The notes: generated from the letters alone by a model not told the origin. A stretch of 34,004 bases of DNA from an uncultured Bacilli bacterium (GCA_947599755.1 CANQFO010000003.1:1-34004), one strand, 5' to 3'. Positions 1-8,877 are shown, counted from the stretch's first letter. Numbers and translations are program-made.

Positions 1-2
1 CC

Positions 3-638
3 CCAGAAGTAATTAAAAATACAAATATCAAGTTAGTTCACCGATTAACATCAGGAGATGATCGAGAACTAATTGGAAATACAATGTCTGCAACTCCTAT
101 GCAAGTCGATGCCATGGCAACATTAACACAAGGTGGAGCATTCATGAATTATGAGGGATTATTAAGACCTTTTCAATTACAAGTTCATTATACGAAAGAA
201 CATGATATCCCTGCACCAAGCAATTATGAATTATATGATATTATGGATAAAATAGGAACGTATCATCAATTAAAAATGGGAATGATTGAACGAGAAGGAA
301 AAGGAATTATCAACTCAATCGAACACCTATATTTAGGTCTTGATGCCTTTTATCATCATTTAGAAACATATCAATATGAAGAACCAGGATTAGAAAATAA
401 AATTAAACAAATGAATATTATTGTTGAAGAATACCGAAAAGAATTAATTAAAATTCAAGATCAATATCTTGAATATTTGACCAAAACAGAAAATCATGAA
501 AATTTTGAAAATCAAAAGAAATCGATTAGTGAACAAATTCAAATTGCTTCTGCTCAATTTATGAACATCGTGGAAAAAAACAAAAAATTAGTTGCTATAA
601 AAATAGATCAAATGAGAAAAGAAGGGATAGAAATATGA
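3..638 (+). CDS. HerA/VirB4-like ATPase, C-terminal part (5' end outside window)
   Basis: The frame is open back to the first complete codon, so this is a partial gene; the ATG at 84 is internal. The first 60 codons contain NTNIKLVHRL, GDDRELIGNTM and a segment ending GLLRPFQLQVHY. These are typical of the end of the RecA-like core in bacterial HerA/VirB4-type ATPases, which pump DNA or protein through membranes using ATP. The Walker motifs would lie upstream of the window. After the core come about 130 residues of predicted helix and coiled coil rich in Lys, Glu and Gln. The gene overlaps the next by four bases (ATGA), so it is co-transcribed with the coiled-coil and membrane genes that follow. 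The ATPase family is fairly secure; the substrate is unknown. Confidence 0.7.
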   Translation, partial: PEVIKNTNIKLVHRLTSGDDRELIGNTMSATPMQVDAMATLTQGGAFMNYEGLLRPFQLQVHYTKEHDIPAPSNYELYDIMDKIGTYHQLKMGMIEREGKGIINSIEHLYLGLDAFYHHLETYQYEEPGLENKIKQMNIIVEEYRKELIKIQDQYLEYLTKTENHENFENQKKSISEQIQIASAQFMNIVEKNKKLVAIKIDQMRKEGIEI

Positions 639-1120
639 AAAATCATAAAATGACTATTGAAGAGATTAGAAAAGAGCATATGGAAGTAGGAGAAAGAGTT
701 ACGGATACGCAAAATAAATATAAAAAAGCTAAAGAAAATGAAAGAATTGCTGCTAATTTAAAAGAGACAATTGAAAATACGGATTTGCCAGAAGATTATC
801 GAAATTCTTTGCGAAGTAAATTTGCTGAAGCTTCGGTGCAATTTACTGATGCCAAAAATGAATTAAAAGAAGAATTGAATACGTTGCAAAAAAGGACTAA
901 TGAGTTACAAGAGATTGCGAATGAAACAGCGAAAGATATATCAGGAGCGAAAGAGGATATTAGTAAAGTAGGAACAAAAGATGATGATCGTAATATTATC
1001 TTAAAGTTAAGACAAAAATTAGTAGAAACCAGTAATGGTGAATTTAATGAATGGCAACATCAAGAGCAAGATTTTGCTAGAATGAATAAAGAAGTAGAGC
1101 AAATGAAAGATAATTTATAA
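635..1120 (+). CDS. Small coiled-coil protein, unknown function
   Basis: This 161-residue protein is highly charged, has no Cys, no signal peptide and no membrane segment, and looks helical almost throughout. Heptad-like stretches cover roughly residues 5-50 and 65-105. A single Trp lies about 21 residues from the C-terminus. The start ATG overlaps the stop of the HerA-like gene, which suggests translational coupling and a shared role. Length and composition recall small helical substrates or adaptors of secretion ATPases, but there is no WXG motif, so I do not call it WXG100. I do not recognise the family. The following gene encodes a protein of similar size with a similarly placed Trp and could be a distant paralogue. 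Confidence 0.6.
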   Translation: MKNHKMTIEEIRKEHMEVGERVTDTQNKYKKAKENERIAANLKETIENTDLPEDYRNSLRSKFAEASVQFTDAKNELKEELNTLQKRTNELQEIANETAKDISGAKEDISKVGTKDDDRNIILKLRQKLVETSNGEFNEWQHQEQDFARMNKEVEQMKDNL

Positions 1121-1133
1121 AGGTGGTATAAAA

Positions 1134-1607
1134 ATGAAAGGATTAGATGCTAGAGCAACCCGTCAAAAAATCGAAAGTCTTAAAGAAAAAACAGAAACAG
1201 AAGATCAAAATATAGATAAGCTAAATCGTAATAAAGATGCACTATCGGAGATGAAAAATTCCATTGAAGGGCTAGATGATTTTACTAGAGGATTACTAGA
1301 AAACGAAATTCAAAATTCCGAAACAGCCAATGATCAAGAAATCGCTCAATCTGAAACAAAAATAGAAAAAACCCAAGAAGAACTACAAGAAATAAGTAAT
1401 GAAGCAAATGAAAATTTAGAAAAAGTGAGTGATTCCAGTCAAAAAATTAATGAAATTGCTCAAGCAGCTAAAGAAACAGGATTAGATTTATCAAAAGTAA
1501 GCGATGTAGCCAATGAACAATTAAAAGATTGGAAAGAAGAAGCTCTAAATGCTGAAAATTTACAAAAAATGATGAATGCAGTTAGAGATAAATATCATCA
1601 TCAATGA
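1134..1607 (+). CDS. Small coiled-coil protein, unknown function
   Basis: A 157-residue, Glu/Asn/Lys-rich, Cys-free protein predicted to be almost entirely helical, with long heptad stretches over about residues 8-45 and 60-115. It has no signal peptide or membrane segment. A good ribosome binding site (AAAGGTGG) lies about eight bases before the ATG. The stop overlaps the start of the Lgt-like gene (ATGA), so it sits inside the same operon. Like its upstream neighbour it carries a single Trp about 24 residues from the C-terminus. I cannot assign a family. Cytoplasmic adaptor, scaffold or exported helical substrate of the HerA-like ATPase are all possible; these are inferences from context only. 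Confidence 0.6.
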   Translation: MKGLDARATRQKIESLKEKTETEDQNIDKLNRNKDALSEMKNSIEGLDDFTRGLLENEIQNSETANDQEIAQSETKIEKTQEELQEISNEANENLEKVSDSSQKINEIAQAAKETGLDLSKVSDVANEQLKDWKEEALNAENLQKMMNAVRDKYHHQ

Positions 1608-2347
1608 AAAAAACATTAACATTAGCTTTTTTCGGAGAAATTCCTTCATATACAGTAATGGCATCTATAGGTTTTTTAATTACAAGTGTAGTGATGCTCT
1701 ATTATGAAATAAAAGCTGGATATGAAATCAAAAAAATAACCAAAAAGCATATCATTTGTATTATTGGATTATTAATCGGAATGAAATTATTTGGTATGCT
1801 CTCAGTATTTTTAGATATGTTAATCAATAGTCGAAAAATTGATTTTTACGAAATTATCAATTCAGGAATTGTATTTTATGGAGGGTTACTAGGATATTAT
1901 ATAGTCAGAAGAATGATTACCAAAAACGAAATTAATAAAAGTGTCTTTGATATATTAGCCTTTTGTTTTCCTATGTTTTCAATATTTGGTAGAATCGGTT
2001 GTTTTTTGGCAGGTTGCTGTTACGGGATGCCTTCTCATTCTATTATTGCGGTTCCTATGCCATCAGAAAACGGTGAAATCATAAATCGTATACCGACACA
2101 ATTAATAGAAGCCCTGTTTAATGTAGGATTGACCATAACATTTATAATTTTATATCATAAAAAACAAAAAAAAGATGGGAAAAACGTTTATTGGTATTTT
2201 CTCTCTTATTCCATATTTAGATTTGTGATTGAATTCTTTAGAGGAGATAAAATCAGGGGAGTTTATGGAATATTGTCATTTAGTCAAATCATTAGTATTT
2301 TCTTATTCATATATAGTATTGATAAATTAAAAAAAAGGAGTGAGTAG
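1604..2347 (+). CDS. Lgt-like (prolipoprotein diacylglyceryl transferase family) membrane protein
   Basis: A 247-residue polytopic membrane protein with about seven hydrophobic segments. The Lgt fold is shown by the loop FYGGLLG (about residues 91-97), the signature GRIGCFLAGCCYG (about 129-141), RIPTQLIEA, and a C-terminal RFVIEFFRG matching the conserved Arg-Glu-Arg stretch. Lgt normally moves diacylglycerol from phosphatidylglycerol to lipobox Cys residues. Here the essential His of the HGGL motif (His103 in E. coli Lgt) is Tyr, and the signature Asn (Asn146) is Cys, with further Cys residues in place of N-x-E. It is therefore a divergent paralogue whose reaction may differ; a housekeeping Lgt would be expected elsewhere. 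It lies between coiled-coil genes, suggesting a dedicated role in this cluster. Confidence 0.7.
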   Translation: MKKTLTLAFFGEIPSYTVMASIGFLITSVVMLYYEIKAGYEIKKITKKHIICIIGLLIGMKLFGMLSVFLDMLINSRKIDFYEIINSGIVFYGGLLGYYIVRRMITKNEINKSVFDILAFCFPMFSIFGRIGCFLAGCCYGMPSHSIIAVPMPSENGEIINRIPTQLIEALFNVGLTITFIILYHKKQKKDGKNVYWYFLSYSIFRFVIEFFRGDKIRGVYGILSFSQIISIFLFIYSIDKLKKRSE

Positions 2348-2349
2348 TC

Positions 2350-4134
2350 GTGTTACAAATAATCATGAAAGGAATAAAAAGAGCCATAGCATATGGAATT
2401 ATGGTAGGAGGAGGAATTGCTGCAACAGGATATTTGGGAGTGGAATGTCTTGAATGTGCATGTGGTTCATGTATAGGATCATCAACCTATAGTAGTTGGA
2501 TTAATGCAGGGTTCTCCATTGGTTTGTTTGTGGGAATCATTGCTGCAATTTATGGATTTATTGCTGGAGTAGCTCAAGCATCAAGTGATGCTAAAGAAGA
2601 AAAGATCAATAATCAAAAAAAATGGGTTAATACTGTAAATAATGAAATAGCCAATATTAAAAATTTATTAGAATCAGGACAAAATGCAAATAATGAAATT
2701 CAAAGATGCCTAAATTATATAGGACAAACACAATTATGGATGGATAACAAATTTATTAGTAAAAATATAGAACCAGCAAGACAAAAACTAAAGAATCAAG
2801 TATTTGCTATTGATCAAATTAGTATGAATAATGAAGGGGCAGGGGAGTTAACGAAAGTCAAAAATATTTTAAACGCAAGAAATATTTTACAGTCTGAAAC
2901 TAATTATCAGAAAAAAATAAATAATATCAATCAATTACTGCAATATATAGGAAATGCTTCAAATGTTATTAGTATGTATCCTTATGGGAAATTAACGCCA
3001 AATTTTGAACAAAATCTAGAAAAATATAGTCAAGAAAAAAATTTATATGAAGATTTATTAGAAAAGGAAACTAAAATTTTTGAAAATGCTGTAGAACATG
3101 CTGAATTATTAACAAAAGAATTACTAGAAGAAATTGAAGTATGTATGTATCAAGTAGTAAGAGAAAAGCCATACAATGCTGATAAATTTAACAAAATTCA
3201 AGCATTTTATGATTTCTTTAAAAATAAATATGCCATTCAAGAAAAGTATGATGATATAGAAGTGATTACGATTAAAGCACCGGATAGTTTATATAATGAG
3301 TTATATACATACAAATCAATGGGAGAAAGTGTCGTTAATAGTAAGAAAAATTATATTATGGAACAAGTAAATAATCGAATTAATTATCAAATTCAAGGAT
3401 CAACAGCTTTAAATATTGCAGCGGCATTGAAGAATTTAGGGTTGTTTGAATTAGAAAAAGAAATTTTAATTAACTATGTGGGAAGAGGAATCCAAGTAAG
3501 TGATAAAATTCAAAATCGAATTCGATATTTAGAAACAGATACTAGAAATGGAAAAATTGGTCAAATTCATGAAATTGAAACACAAGGATTTGCTTATGAT
3601 TTTGCATCTAGTACTTGGAATGATGATGATATTCAAGCTTTCTTTAGGAATTTGGCTTATCAAGAAAAGAAATTAAATTATTCTTTAGTCATTGAAGATT
3701 GGAAGAAAACTTTACCAATATTAAGTAAAGTTCAATTATCAGATGAAATTATTTGTAGTGAATTAAAGAAAATGTTACAGGAAGAATATGATGGTGAAAT
3801 TGATTGTTCTGTAACTAAAACGATAGCTTTGTCAGAAAGTAGTAATGAAGAACAACAAGCCATTGTATTTCAAAGTAGTCATGAAGAATATAATCGAGAA
3901 ATTACTTTTATTTTAAGTTGTATTAAAGTAGGGAAAAACTTAAGTATTCGAATCTTTACTTTATTTACCCCAAGTACAAAAACTACTACTGAGCAAGATT
4001 TGAAAGAAGCTTTGACTATTAAGAAAGGATTAAATCCAAAAAATACTGCTTATATTGAGGGACTAAAAGAATCTATATTAGAAACTTTAGAAAAATACTT
4101 AAAAAAGGAAACAACATCTAATGATATTTATTAA
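2350..4134 (+). CDS. Membrane-anchored coiled-coil protein with Cys-rich loop, unknown function
   Basis: 594 residues. The GTG start is chosen because GGAG at 2337-2340 sits nine bases before it, whereas the in-frame ATG at 2365 is too far away. Two hydrophobic segments (about residues 13-30 and 51-74) flank a short loop with Cys33, 36, 38 and 41 (C-x2-C-x-C-x2-C), which could bind metal or be modified. Residues 75-270 are long, Asn/Gln/Lys-rich helices. The remainder (about 270-590) is mixed alpha/beta and ends in a hydrophilic tail. No known domain is recognised. It closes the HerA-like/coiled-coil/Lgt-like operon and is followed by a terminator. A role as a membrane scaffold for that machine is inference. 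Confidence 0.6.
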   Translation: MLQIIMKGIKRAIAYGIMVGGGIAATGYLGVECLECACGSCIGSSTYSSWINAGFSIGLFVGIIAAIYGFIAGVAQASSDAKEEKINNQKKWVNTVNNEIANIKNLLESGQNANNEIQRCLNYIGQTQLWMDNKFISKNIEPARQKLKNQVFAIDQISMNNEGAGELTKVKNILNARNILQSETNYQKKINNINQLLQYIGNASNVISMYPYGKLTPNFEQNLEKYSQEKNLYEDLLEKETKIFENAVEHAELLTKELLEEIEVCMYQVVREKPYNADKFNKIQAFYDFFKNKYAIQEKYDDIEVITIKAPDSLYNELYTYKSMGESVVNSKKNYIMEQVNNRINYQIQGSTALNIAAALKNLGLFELEKEILINYVGRGIQVSDKIQNRIRYLETDTRNGKIGQIHEIETQGFAYDFASSTWNDDDIQAFFRNLAYQEKKLNYSLVIEDWKKTLPILSKVQLSDEIICSELKKMLQEEYDGEIDCSVTKTIALSESSNEEQQAIVFQSSHEEYNREITFILSCIKVGKNLSIRIFTLFTPSTKTTTEQDLKEALTIKKGLNPKNTAYIEGLKESILETLEKYLKKETTSNDIY

Positions 4135-4167
4135 TATATTTTAGTATTGTGGAGTATCAATATGATT

Positions 4168-4210
4168 GAATGATAGAAGAAATTTTATCATTCTTTTCTT
4201 CTTTTTTTTC
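4168..4210 (+). terminator. Rho-independent terminator after the HerA-like operon
   Basis: An eight-base-pair stem, GAATGATA (4168-4175) pairing with TATCATTC (4186-4193), with a ten-base loop, is followed by a T-rich tract. It lies 33 bases after the stop at 4134 and separates this operon from the next promoter at 4254. Confidence 0.7.
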
Positions 4211-4253
4211 CTTTATTTTCTTTTTCTTATTTAGATTATTTTTCTAAAATATG

Positions 4254-4282
4254 TTGATGTCCTTTTCATTTATCGATATAAT
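4254..4282 (+). promoter_or_regulatory. Sigma-A-type promoter for the 4370-8862 operon
   Basis: TTGATG (4254-4259), a 17-base spacer and a perfect TATAAT (4277-4282). Transcription would start near 4289, giving a leader of about 80 bases before the ATG at 4370. The leader contains a 15-codon basic reading frame (4305-4352) without a convincing ribosome binding site. Confidence 0.75.
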
Positions 4283-4369
4283 GAATTTATACAGTTTATC
4301 GGGAATGAGGCATACAAAATTAAAGATTAGAACAAAATGGAAAGGTAAGTAAATTACCAGGAAGTAAAA

Positions 4370-5095
4370 ATGGAAAAAAAAGTTTACGAAACAAGAAAAG
4401 GGGTAGAAGAAATACTTTCTAACCAAACTAGTGAAGATACGATTGAGGTAATAGAAATTATGAACATCCTCGCTCCTATTGCCCAAAAATGGCAAAAATT
4501 ATTAAATGTATTAATTGAAGAATCAGAAGATTTTGATAATCATAGTAAGGTTCATAAAATTATTAAAAAAAATCATCAAGTAAAAAATTACTATGTATTG
4601 TATAGTGGAATATGGGATTATTTATGTATGGATATTGATCAAGAAGAAAGAGTAGAATTAGGGCAAAATTTAGCACCGTTAGGAATGGATTTTTTTGTTC
4701 AATATTTTGATCAAAAATATCTTGCCCATCCAGAAGTTATTTATTATTCACTAAATATTACTAAAGAAGGGTTAAAAAAGATATTTTACATTTTGGAAAA
4801 TAATCCAGAATTATTGGAAGAGCCAAAATTTTATTATCAGTTTAGAGGAGGCAATCAGGAAACTATTCGTTTTCTTTTCAATGCAACAACTGCGGAAGTA
4901 AGAATCAAAATAGAAAGTAAAGGAAAAGAATTAAGTGATTTATTTTTAGATAAAGGGTTAACCTTAATTGGAACATCAACTTCATTAAAAAATATAAACG
5001 ATTTTAAGCAAATGATAGATGATATTACTAAGATAAAATTACCGAAAAAAATTATTCCTAAAGTATATCAGAAAACAAAAGGAAAGAAGGATTGA
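4370..5095 (+). CDS. Conserved-looking hypothetical protein
   Basis: 241 residues, cytoplasmic by appearance (no signal peptide or membrane segment), acidic and hydrophobic in alternation as in a folded globular protein. The start is supported by AGGAAG six bases before the ATG. The N-terminal third looks helical; the C-terminal half (about residues 150-230) looks alpha/beta and ends in a Lys-rich tail. I do not recognise the family. It is the first gene after a strong promoter and is followed after four bases by the HI0933-type flavoprotein, so it belongs to the operon of two flavoproteins and the MYG1 protein; that context does not by itself define a function. Confidence 0.6.
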   Translation: MEKKVYETRKGVEEILSNQTSEDTIEVIEIMNILAPIAQKWQKLLNVLIEESEDFDNHSKVHKIIKKNHQVKNYYVLYSGIWDYLCMDIDQEERVELGQNLAPLGMDFFVQYFDQKYLAHPEVIYYSLNITKEGLKKIFYILENNPELLEEPKFYYQFRGGNQETIRFLFNATTAEVRIKIESKGKELSDLFLDKGLTLIGTSTSLKNINDFKQMIDDITKIKLPKKIIPKVYQKTKGKKD

Positions 5096-5099
5096 AATT

Positions 5100-6332
5100 A
5101 TGGAAAAGATAACAGTGATTGGAGGAGGAGCTTCTGGATTAATTGCAGCTATTTATGCAAAAACAGAGAATAATGAAGTAACGATATTAGAAAGAAATCC
5201 AGAATGTGGGAAAAAAATTTTGATCACTGGTAATGGTAGATGTAATTATTGGAATCAGGATCAAGCATTTATCCATTATCATAGTAAGAATCAAGAAAAA
5301 ATATCTTCTATTTTAACTAAAGAAAATCAACAAGAAATATTATCTTTTTTTGATCAAATAGGAATCATTCCTAAAATTAAAAATGGTTATTATTATCCAT
5401 TTTCTAATCAAGCAGTAACCATTCAACATGCTTTAATTCAAGAAGCAAAAAAGAAAAATGTAACGATAATCAAAAATTGTTTAGTAACCAAACTAACAAA
5501 GAACAAAGATAAATTTTTTCTTACTACTTCTATGGGAAAAATGGAATCAGATAAAGTAATCATTGCAACAGGATCATATGCTCATCCCAAAACAGGATCA
5601 ACAGGAATTGGATATGAATTAGCCAAAAAAATGAATCATACTATTATTCCTCCTTTACCATCGTTGGTTCAATTAAAAGCGGATTTAGGATCACTAAAAA
5701 AGTGGAAAGGAATTAGAACAGATGCTATTTTAACCTTAATCGAAGATGATCAGGAAATCAGACAAGAGCAAGGAGAAGTTCAATTAACAGAATATGGAAT
5801 TAGTGGAATATGTACGCTAAATTTAAGTTATCATGTTGCAATAGGATTAGCATCAGGAAAAAAAGAAAGGATTAAACTTAATTTTTTTCCATTTTTCCCT
5901 TCCCAATCACCAAAGCAAATTCAAGATTGGTTGAGCGAAAGAGAAAAAAGATGTCCTGATGATACGTTAGGAGAATCATTAGAAAAAATTCTCAATTATC
6001 AATTAGTTGATGTATTATTGCATGATAATAAAGAGCAAAAAGAAAAAAAATGGCATCAATTAACAGAACAAGAACAAGAACAAATCATAAAAAAAATTAC
6101 GGCTTTAGAAATTAGTATGATTGGAACAAATTCTTTTGAAGAAGCTCAAGTATGCAGTGGAGGTGTTCCTTTAACTGAGATTAAGGTAGAAACAATGGAA
6201 TCTCAAAAAATCAAAAATCTTTATTTTACGGGAGAAATATTAGATGTTGTCGGAGACTGTGGAGGATATAATTTAAGCTTTGCCTGGATATCTGGAATGC
6301 TAGCAGGTAAAGCAGTAAGGAGTAATCAATGA
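5100..6332 (+). CDS. NAD(P)/FAD-dependent oxidoreductase, HI0933/YhiN family
   Basis: 410 residues, the usual length for this family. An N-terminal dinucleotide-binding motif (VIGGGASGLIAA, about residues 5-16) is followed by ILITGNGRCN, the family hallmark. Further on are ATGSYAHPKTGSTG, then CSGGVPLTEI, and near the end LYFTGEILDVVGDCGGYN, which closes the FAD site. The family is a soluble flavoprotein group related to the clostridial bile-acid enzyme BaiN; the substrate of most members, including this one, is not known. It begins four bases after the preceding gene, and its stop overlaps the next start by four bases (ATGA), so it is tightly coupled to the second flavoprotein gene. Confidence 0.88.
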   Translation: MEKITVIGGGASGLIAAIYAKTENNEVTILERNPECGKKILITGNGRCNYWNQDQAFIHYHSKNQEKISSILTKENQQEILSFFDQIGIIPKIKNGYYYPFSNQAVTIQHALIQEAKKKNVTIIKNCLVTKLTKNKDKFFLTTSMGKMESDKVIIATGSYAHPKTGSTGIGYELAKKMNHTIIPPLPSLVQLKADLGSLKKWKGIRTDAILTLIEDDQEIRQEQGEVQLTEYGISGICTLNLSYHVAIGLASGKKERIKLNFFPFFPSQSPKQIQDWLSEREKRCPDDTLGESLEKILNYQLVDVLLHDNKEQKEKKWHQLTEQEQEQIIKKITALEISMIGTNSFEEAQVCSGGVPLTEIKVETMESQKIKNLYFTGEILDVVGDCGGYNLSFAWISGMLAGKAVRSNQ

Positions 6333-7936
6333 TAAGAATTAGACAATTAAAATTAAGTGTTTTAGAACCGGAAGAAAAATTAATTTCTAAAATAAAAAAA
6401 GTATTATCGATTGAAGAGAGTGATATTTTCTCTTGGCAAATTCGAAAAAAATCTATTGATGCAAGGAAAAAAGATCAACTATGTTATGTTTATGAGATTG
6501 ATGTTGAAGTAAAGAATGAATATGAGATATTGAAAAAGAAATCATCAAAAGATATATTTTCTTCTCCAAAGGAAACTTATCAATTTCCCCTATCGGGAAA
6601 AATTCCTTTGCCTGGAAGACCGATTATAGTAGGAACAGGTCCAGCAGGATTATTTTGTGCTTATTTTTTAGCTGAAAATGGATATTTTCCTATTGTGATA
6701 GAGCAAGGAGAACCTATTGAAAGAAGAGTAAAAACAGTGGAGGAATTTTTTCAAACTGGTAAGCTCAATTTCCAATCTAATGTTCAGTTTGGAGAAGGAG
6801 GAGCAGGTACTTTTTCTGATGGTAAACTTAATACCATGATTAAAGATAAACATTATCGTGGAAAAAAAGTATTGGAATTGTTTGTAGAAAATGGTGCTCC
6901 AAAAGAAATTTTATATGAAAGTAAACCTCATATTGGAACTGATAGATTACGAGAGGTAATCAAGAAAATAAGAGAGAAGATTATTGCTAATGGAGGGGAG
7001 TTTCGGTATTTAACCAAACTCACCAATATTCGCATTCATGATGGGAAAATTACGGATATTGAAATTAATCATCAAGAATGGATTCCCTGTTCACTTTTGG
7101 TATTAGCCATTGGTCATAGTTCAAGAGATACCATAGAAATGCTTGAAAAAAATAATTTAAAGATAGTTCCAAAACCATTTGCAGTAGGAATTAGAATTGA
7201 ACATAAGCAAGAAATGATCAATCAAGCTCAATACGGAAAATATGCTTCTTATTTACCACCTGCTAGTTATAAATTAACCTATACGACGAAAGAAAAAAGA
7301 GGAGTTTATTCATTTTGCATGTGCCCTGGTGGATATGTGATCAATGCTTCTTCTGAACCTAACATGTTAGCGATTAATGGGATGAGTAATTATCAAAGGG
7401 AAACAGAGAATGCTAATAGTGCATTAGTTGTAACTGTATCTCCCAAAGATTTTGGTACTGATCCTCTTGATGGAATAAGATTTCAAAGAAATTTAGAAAA
7501 AAAAGCTTATGAAAAGGGTCAAGGAAAAATTCCTATTCAGCGATATCAAGATTTTAAAGAAAATAAAGTTACTACTAGACTTGGTCAAATCAAACCTGTA
7601 ACGAAAGGAGACTATACTTTTGCTAATTTAAATGAAATTTTTCCCAAAGAGATTACCCATGCATTAAAAGAAGCAATAGAGGTATTTGATCATCAAATAA
7701 AAGGATATGCCTTAAATGATGCGATTTTATTAGGAGTAGAAAGTAGGACTTCTTCACCAGTTAGAATCGAAAGAGATGAAGAAGGAGTAGCAAATATAAA
7801 AGGAATTTACCCATGTGGGGAAGGAGCTGGATATGCTGGAGGAATTACTTCATCTGCAATAGATGGAATTAAGGTAGCAGAATGGATTGCAAAAAAATAT
7901 AAAAATAAAGAAGATGAAGAAGAGAGGATAAAATGA
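6329..7936 (+). CDS. FAD-dependent dehydrogenase, COG2509 type
   Basis: 535 residues, full length for this family. The first 90 residues form a small alpha/beta domain; then comes the FAD-binding motif VGTGPAGLFCAYFLAENG (starting about residue 100). Family marks include FGEGGAGTFSDGKL, HIGTDRLREVI, GHSSRDT, FCMCPGGYV and the C-terminal YPCGEGAGYAGGI that contacts the flavin. The family is widespread in Bacillota and Bacteroidota, soluble, and of unknown substrate. Four-base overlaps at both ends (ATGA with the HI0933-type gene and with the MYG1 gene) argue for co-translation. Family assignment is secure; the reaction is not known. Confidence 0.87.
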   Translation: MIRIRQLKLSVLEPEEKLISKIKKVLSIEESDIFSWQIRKKSIDARKKDQLCYVYEIDVEVKNEYEILKKKSSKDIFSSPKETYQFPLSGKIPLPGRPIIVGTGPAGLFCAYFLAENGYFPIVIEQGEPIERRVKTVEEFFQTGKLNFQSNVQFGEGGAGTFSDGKLNTMIKDKHYRGKKVLELFVENGAPKEILYESKPHIGTDRLREVIKKIREKIIANGGEFRYLTKLTNIRIHDGKITDIEINHQEWIPCSLLVLAIGHSSRDTIEMLEKNNLKIVPKPFAVGIRIEHKQEMINQAQYGKYASYLPPASYKLTYTTKEKRGVYSFCMCPGGYVINASSEPNMLAINGMSNYQRETENANSALVVTVSPKDFGTDPLDGIRFQRNLEKKAYEKGQGKIPIQRYQDFKENKVTTRLGQIKPVTKGDYTFANLNEIFPKEITHALKEAIEVFDHQIKGYALNDAILLGVESRTSSPVRIERDEEGVANIKGIYPCGEGAGYAGGITSSAIDGIKVAEWIAKKYKNKEDEEERIK

Positions 7937-8862
7937 TAAAAATAGTAAATAAAATAGAAAATGCTAATTGTATTACTCATAGTGGAACAATGCATGCAGA
8001 TGACGTATTCGCAACTGCTTTTTTAGAATTATATTTAAAAGAAATTCAAGTATTTCGAGCCTCATCTATTGATCAAAAAGATCAAGGAAAGGAAATCTAC
8101 ATCTATGATATCGGACGAGGAAAATTCGATCATCATCAAGAAGATGCTCAAAAAAGAAGCAATGGAATTTCTTATTCTTCAATAGGATTATTATGGAAAG
8201 AATATGGAAAAGACTATTTGCATCGAGAACAAATTCAAAATTCAGAGGAAGTTTACGAAGAAGTGGATAAAAATTTAATTGAAGGAATTGATGCGATTGA
8301 TAATGGAATATTTCCTAAAATAGAGGCAAATTATAAGGTAAAAACAATTTGTGATGTCATTAAATTATTTAATCCGAGCTATCAAAGTCAACAAGAAGAA
8401 TCTATACAATTTTTAAAAGCAGTAAACGTTGCCAAAGAAATATTTTTAGAAGAAATTAAAACTGAAGAAGGAAAGATAAAAGCCAAAAAACAAGTATTAG
8501 AAAAATTATCTAAAATCAAAAATCATACTTTAATATTAGAAGAATTTATGCCTTATGAAGAAACAATTTTAAAGGAAAAAGAAGGACAAGAAATTGCTTT
8601 TGTGATTTATCCATCTAATAGAGGAGGATATGCGATCAAAACAGTTCCTAAGAGTATGGAAGATAAAACGAAAAAGGTAGAATTTCCAGAAGAATGGGCA
8701 GGGTTAGAAAAGGAAGAATTAGAAAAAATTAGTGGAATAAAAGGAATTGAATTTTGTCATCGAGGTAGATTTTTAGTTACTTGTAAAACCAAAGAAATTG
8801 CTCAAAAAATTGTAGAAGTAGTATTGAAAAAAGAGCAGAAAGAACAAGATCAGGTTGTATAG
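7933..8862 (+). CDS. MYG1/UPF0160 family DHH-type phosphoesterase
   Basis: 309 residues, the normal length of the MYG1 (GAMM1) family. The metal-binding signatures are visible: THSGTMHADDVFATAFL near the N-terminus, DIGRGKFDHHQ (the DHH motif) near residue 60 and GIDAIDNGI near residue 118. The C-terminal half carries the family's second domain (YPSNRGGYAIKTVP, then LVTCKTKEIA). Eukaryotic MYG1 is reported to be a 3'-5' RNA exonuclease; bacterial members are probably metal-dependent nucleases or phosphoesterases, by homology. The start overlaps the stop of the preceding flavoprotein gene. It is the last gene of the operon; no strong terminator is seen before the promoter at 8878. Confidence 0.88.
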   Translation: MIKIVNKIENANCITHSGTMHADDVFATAFLELYLKEIQVFRASSIDQKDQGKEIYIYDIGRGKFDHHQEDAQKRSNGISYSSIGLLWKEYGKDYLHREQIQNSEEVYEEVDKNLIEGIDAIDNGIFPKIEANYKVKTICDVIKLFNPSYQSQQEESIQFLKAVNVAKEIFLEEIKTEEGKIKAKKQVLEKLSKIKNHTLILEEFMPYEETILKEKEGQEIAFVIYPSNRGGYAIKTVPKSMEDKTKKVEFPEEWAGLEKEELEKISGIKGIEFCHRGRFLVTCKTKEIAQKIVEVVLKKEQKEQDQVV

Positions 8863-8877
8863 AAACCCAAAAAATTC

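Noticed and set aside
635..1607. WXG100/ESX substrates among the small coiled-coil proteins
   Set aside because: Each has one Trp near the C-terminus but no W-x-G in the middle, so the resemblance is only in size and helicity.
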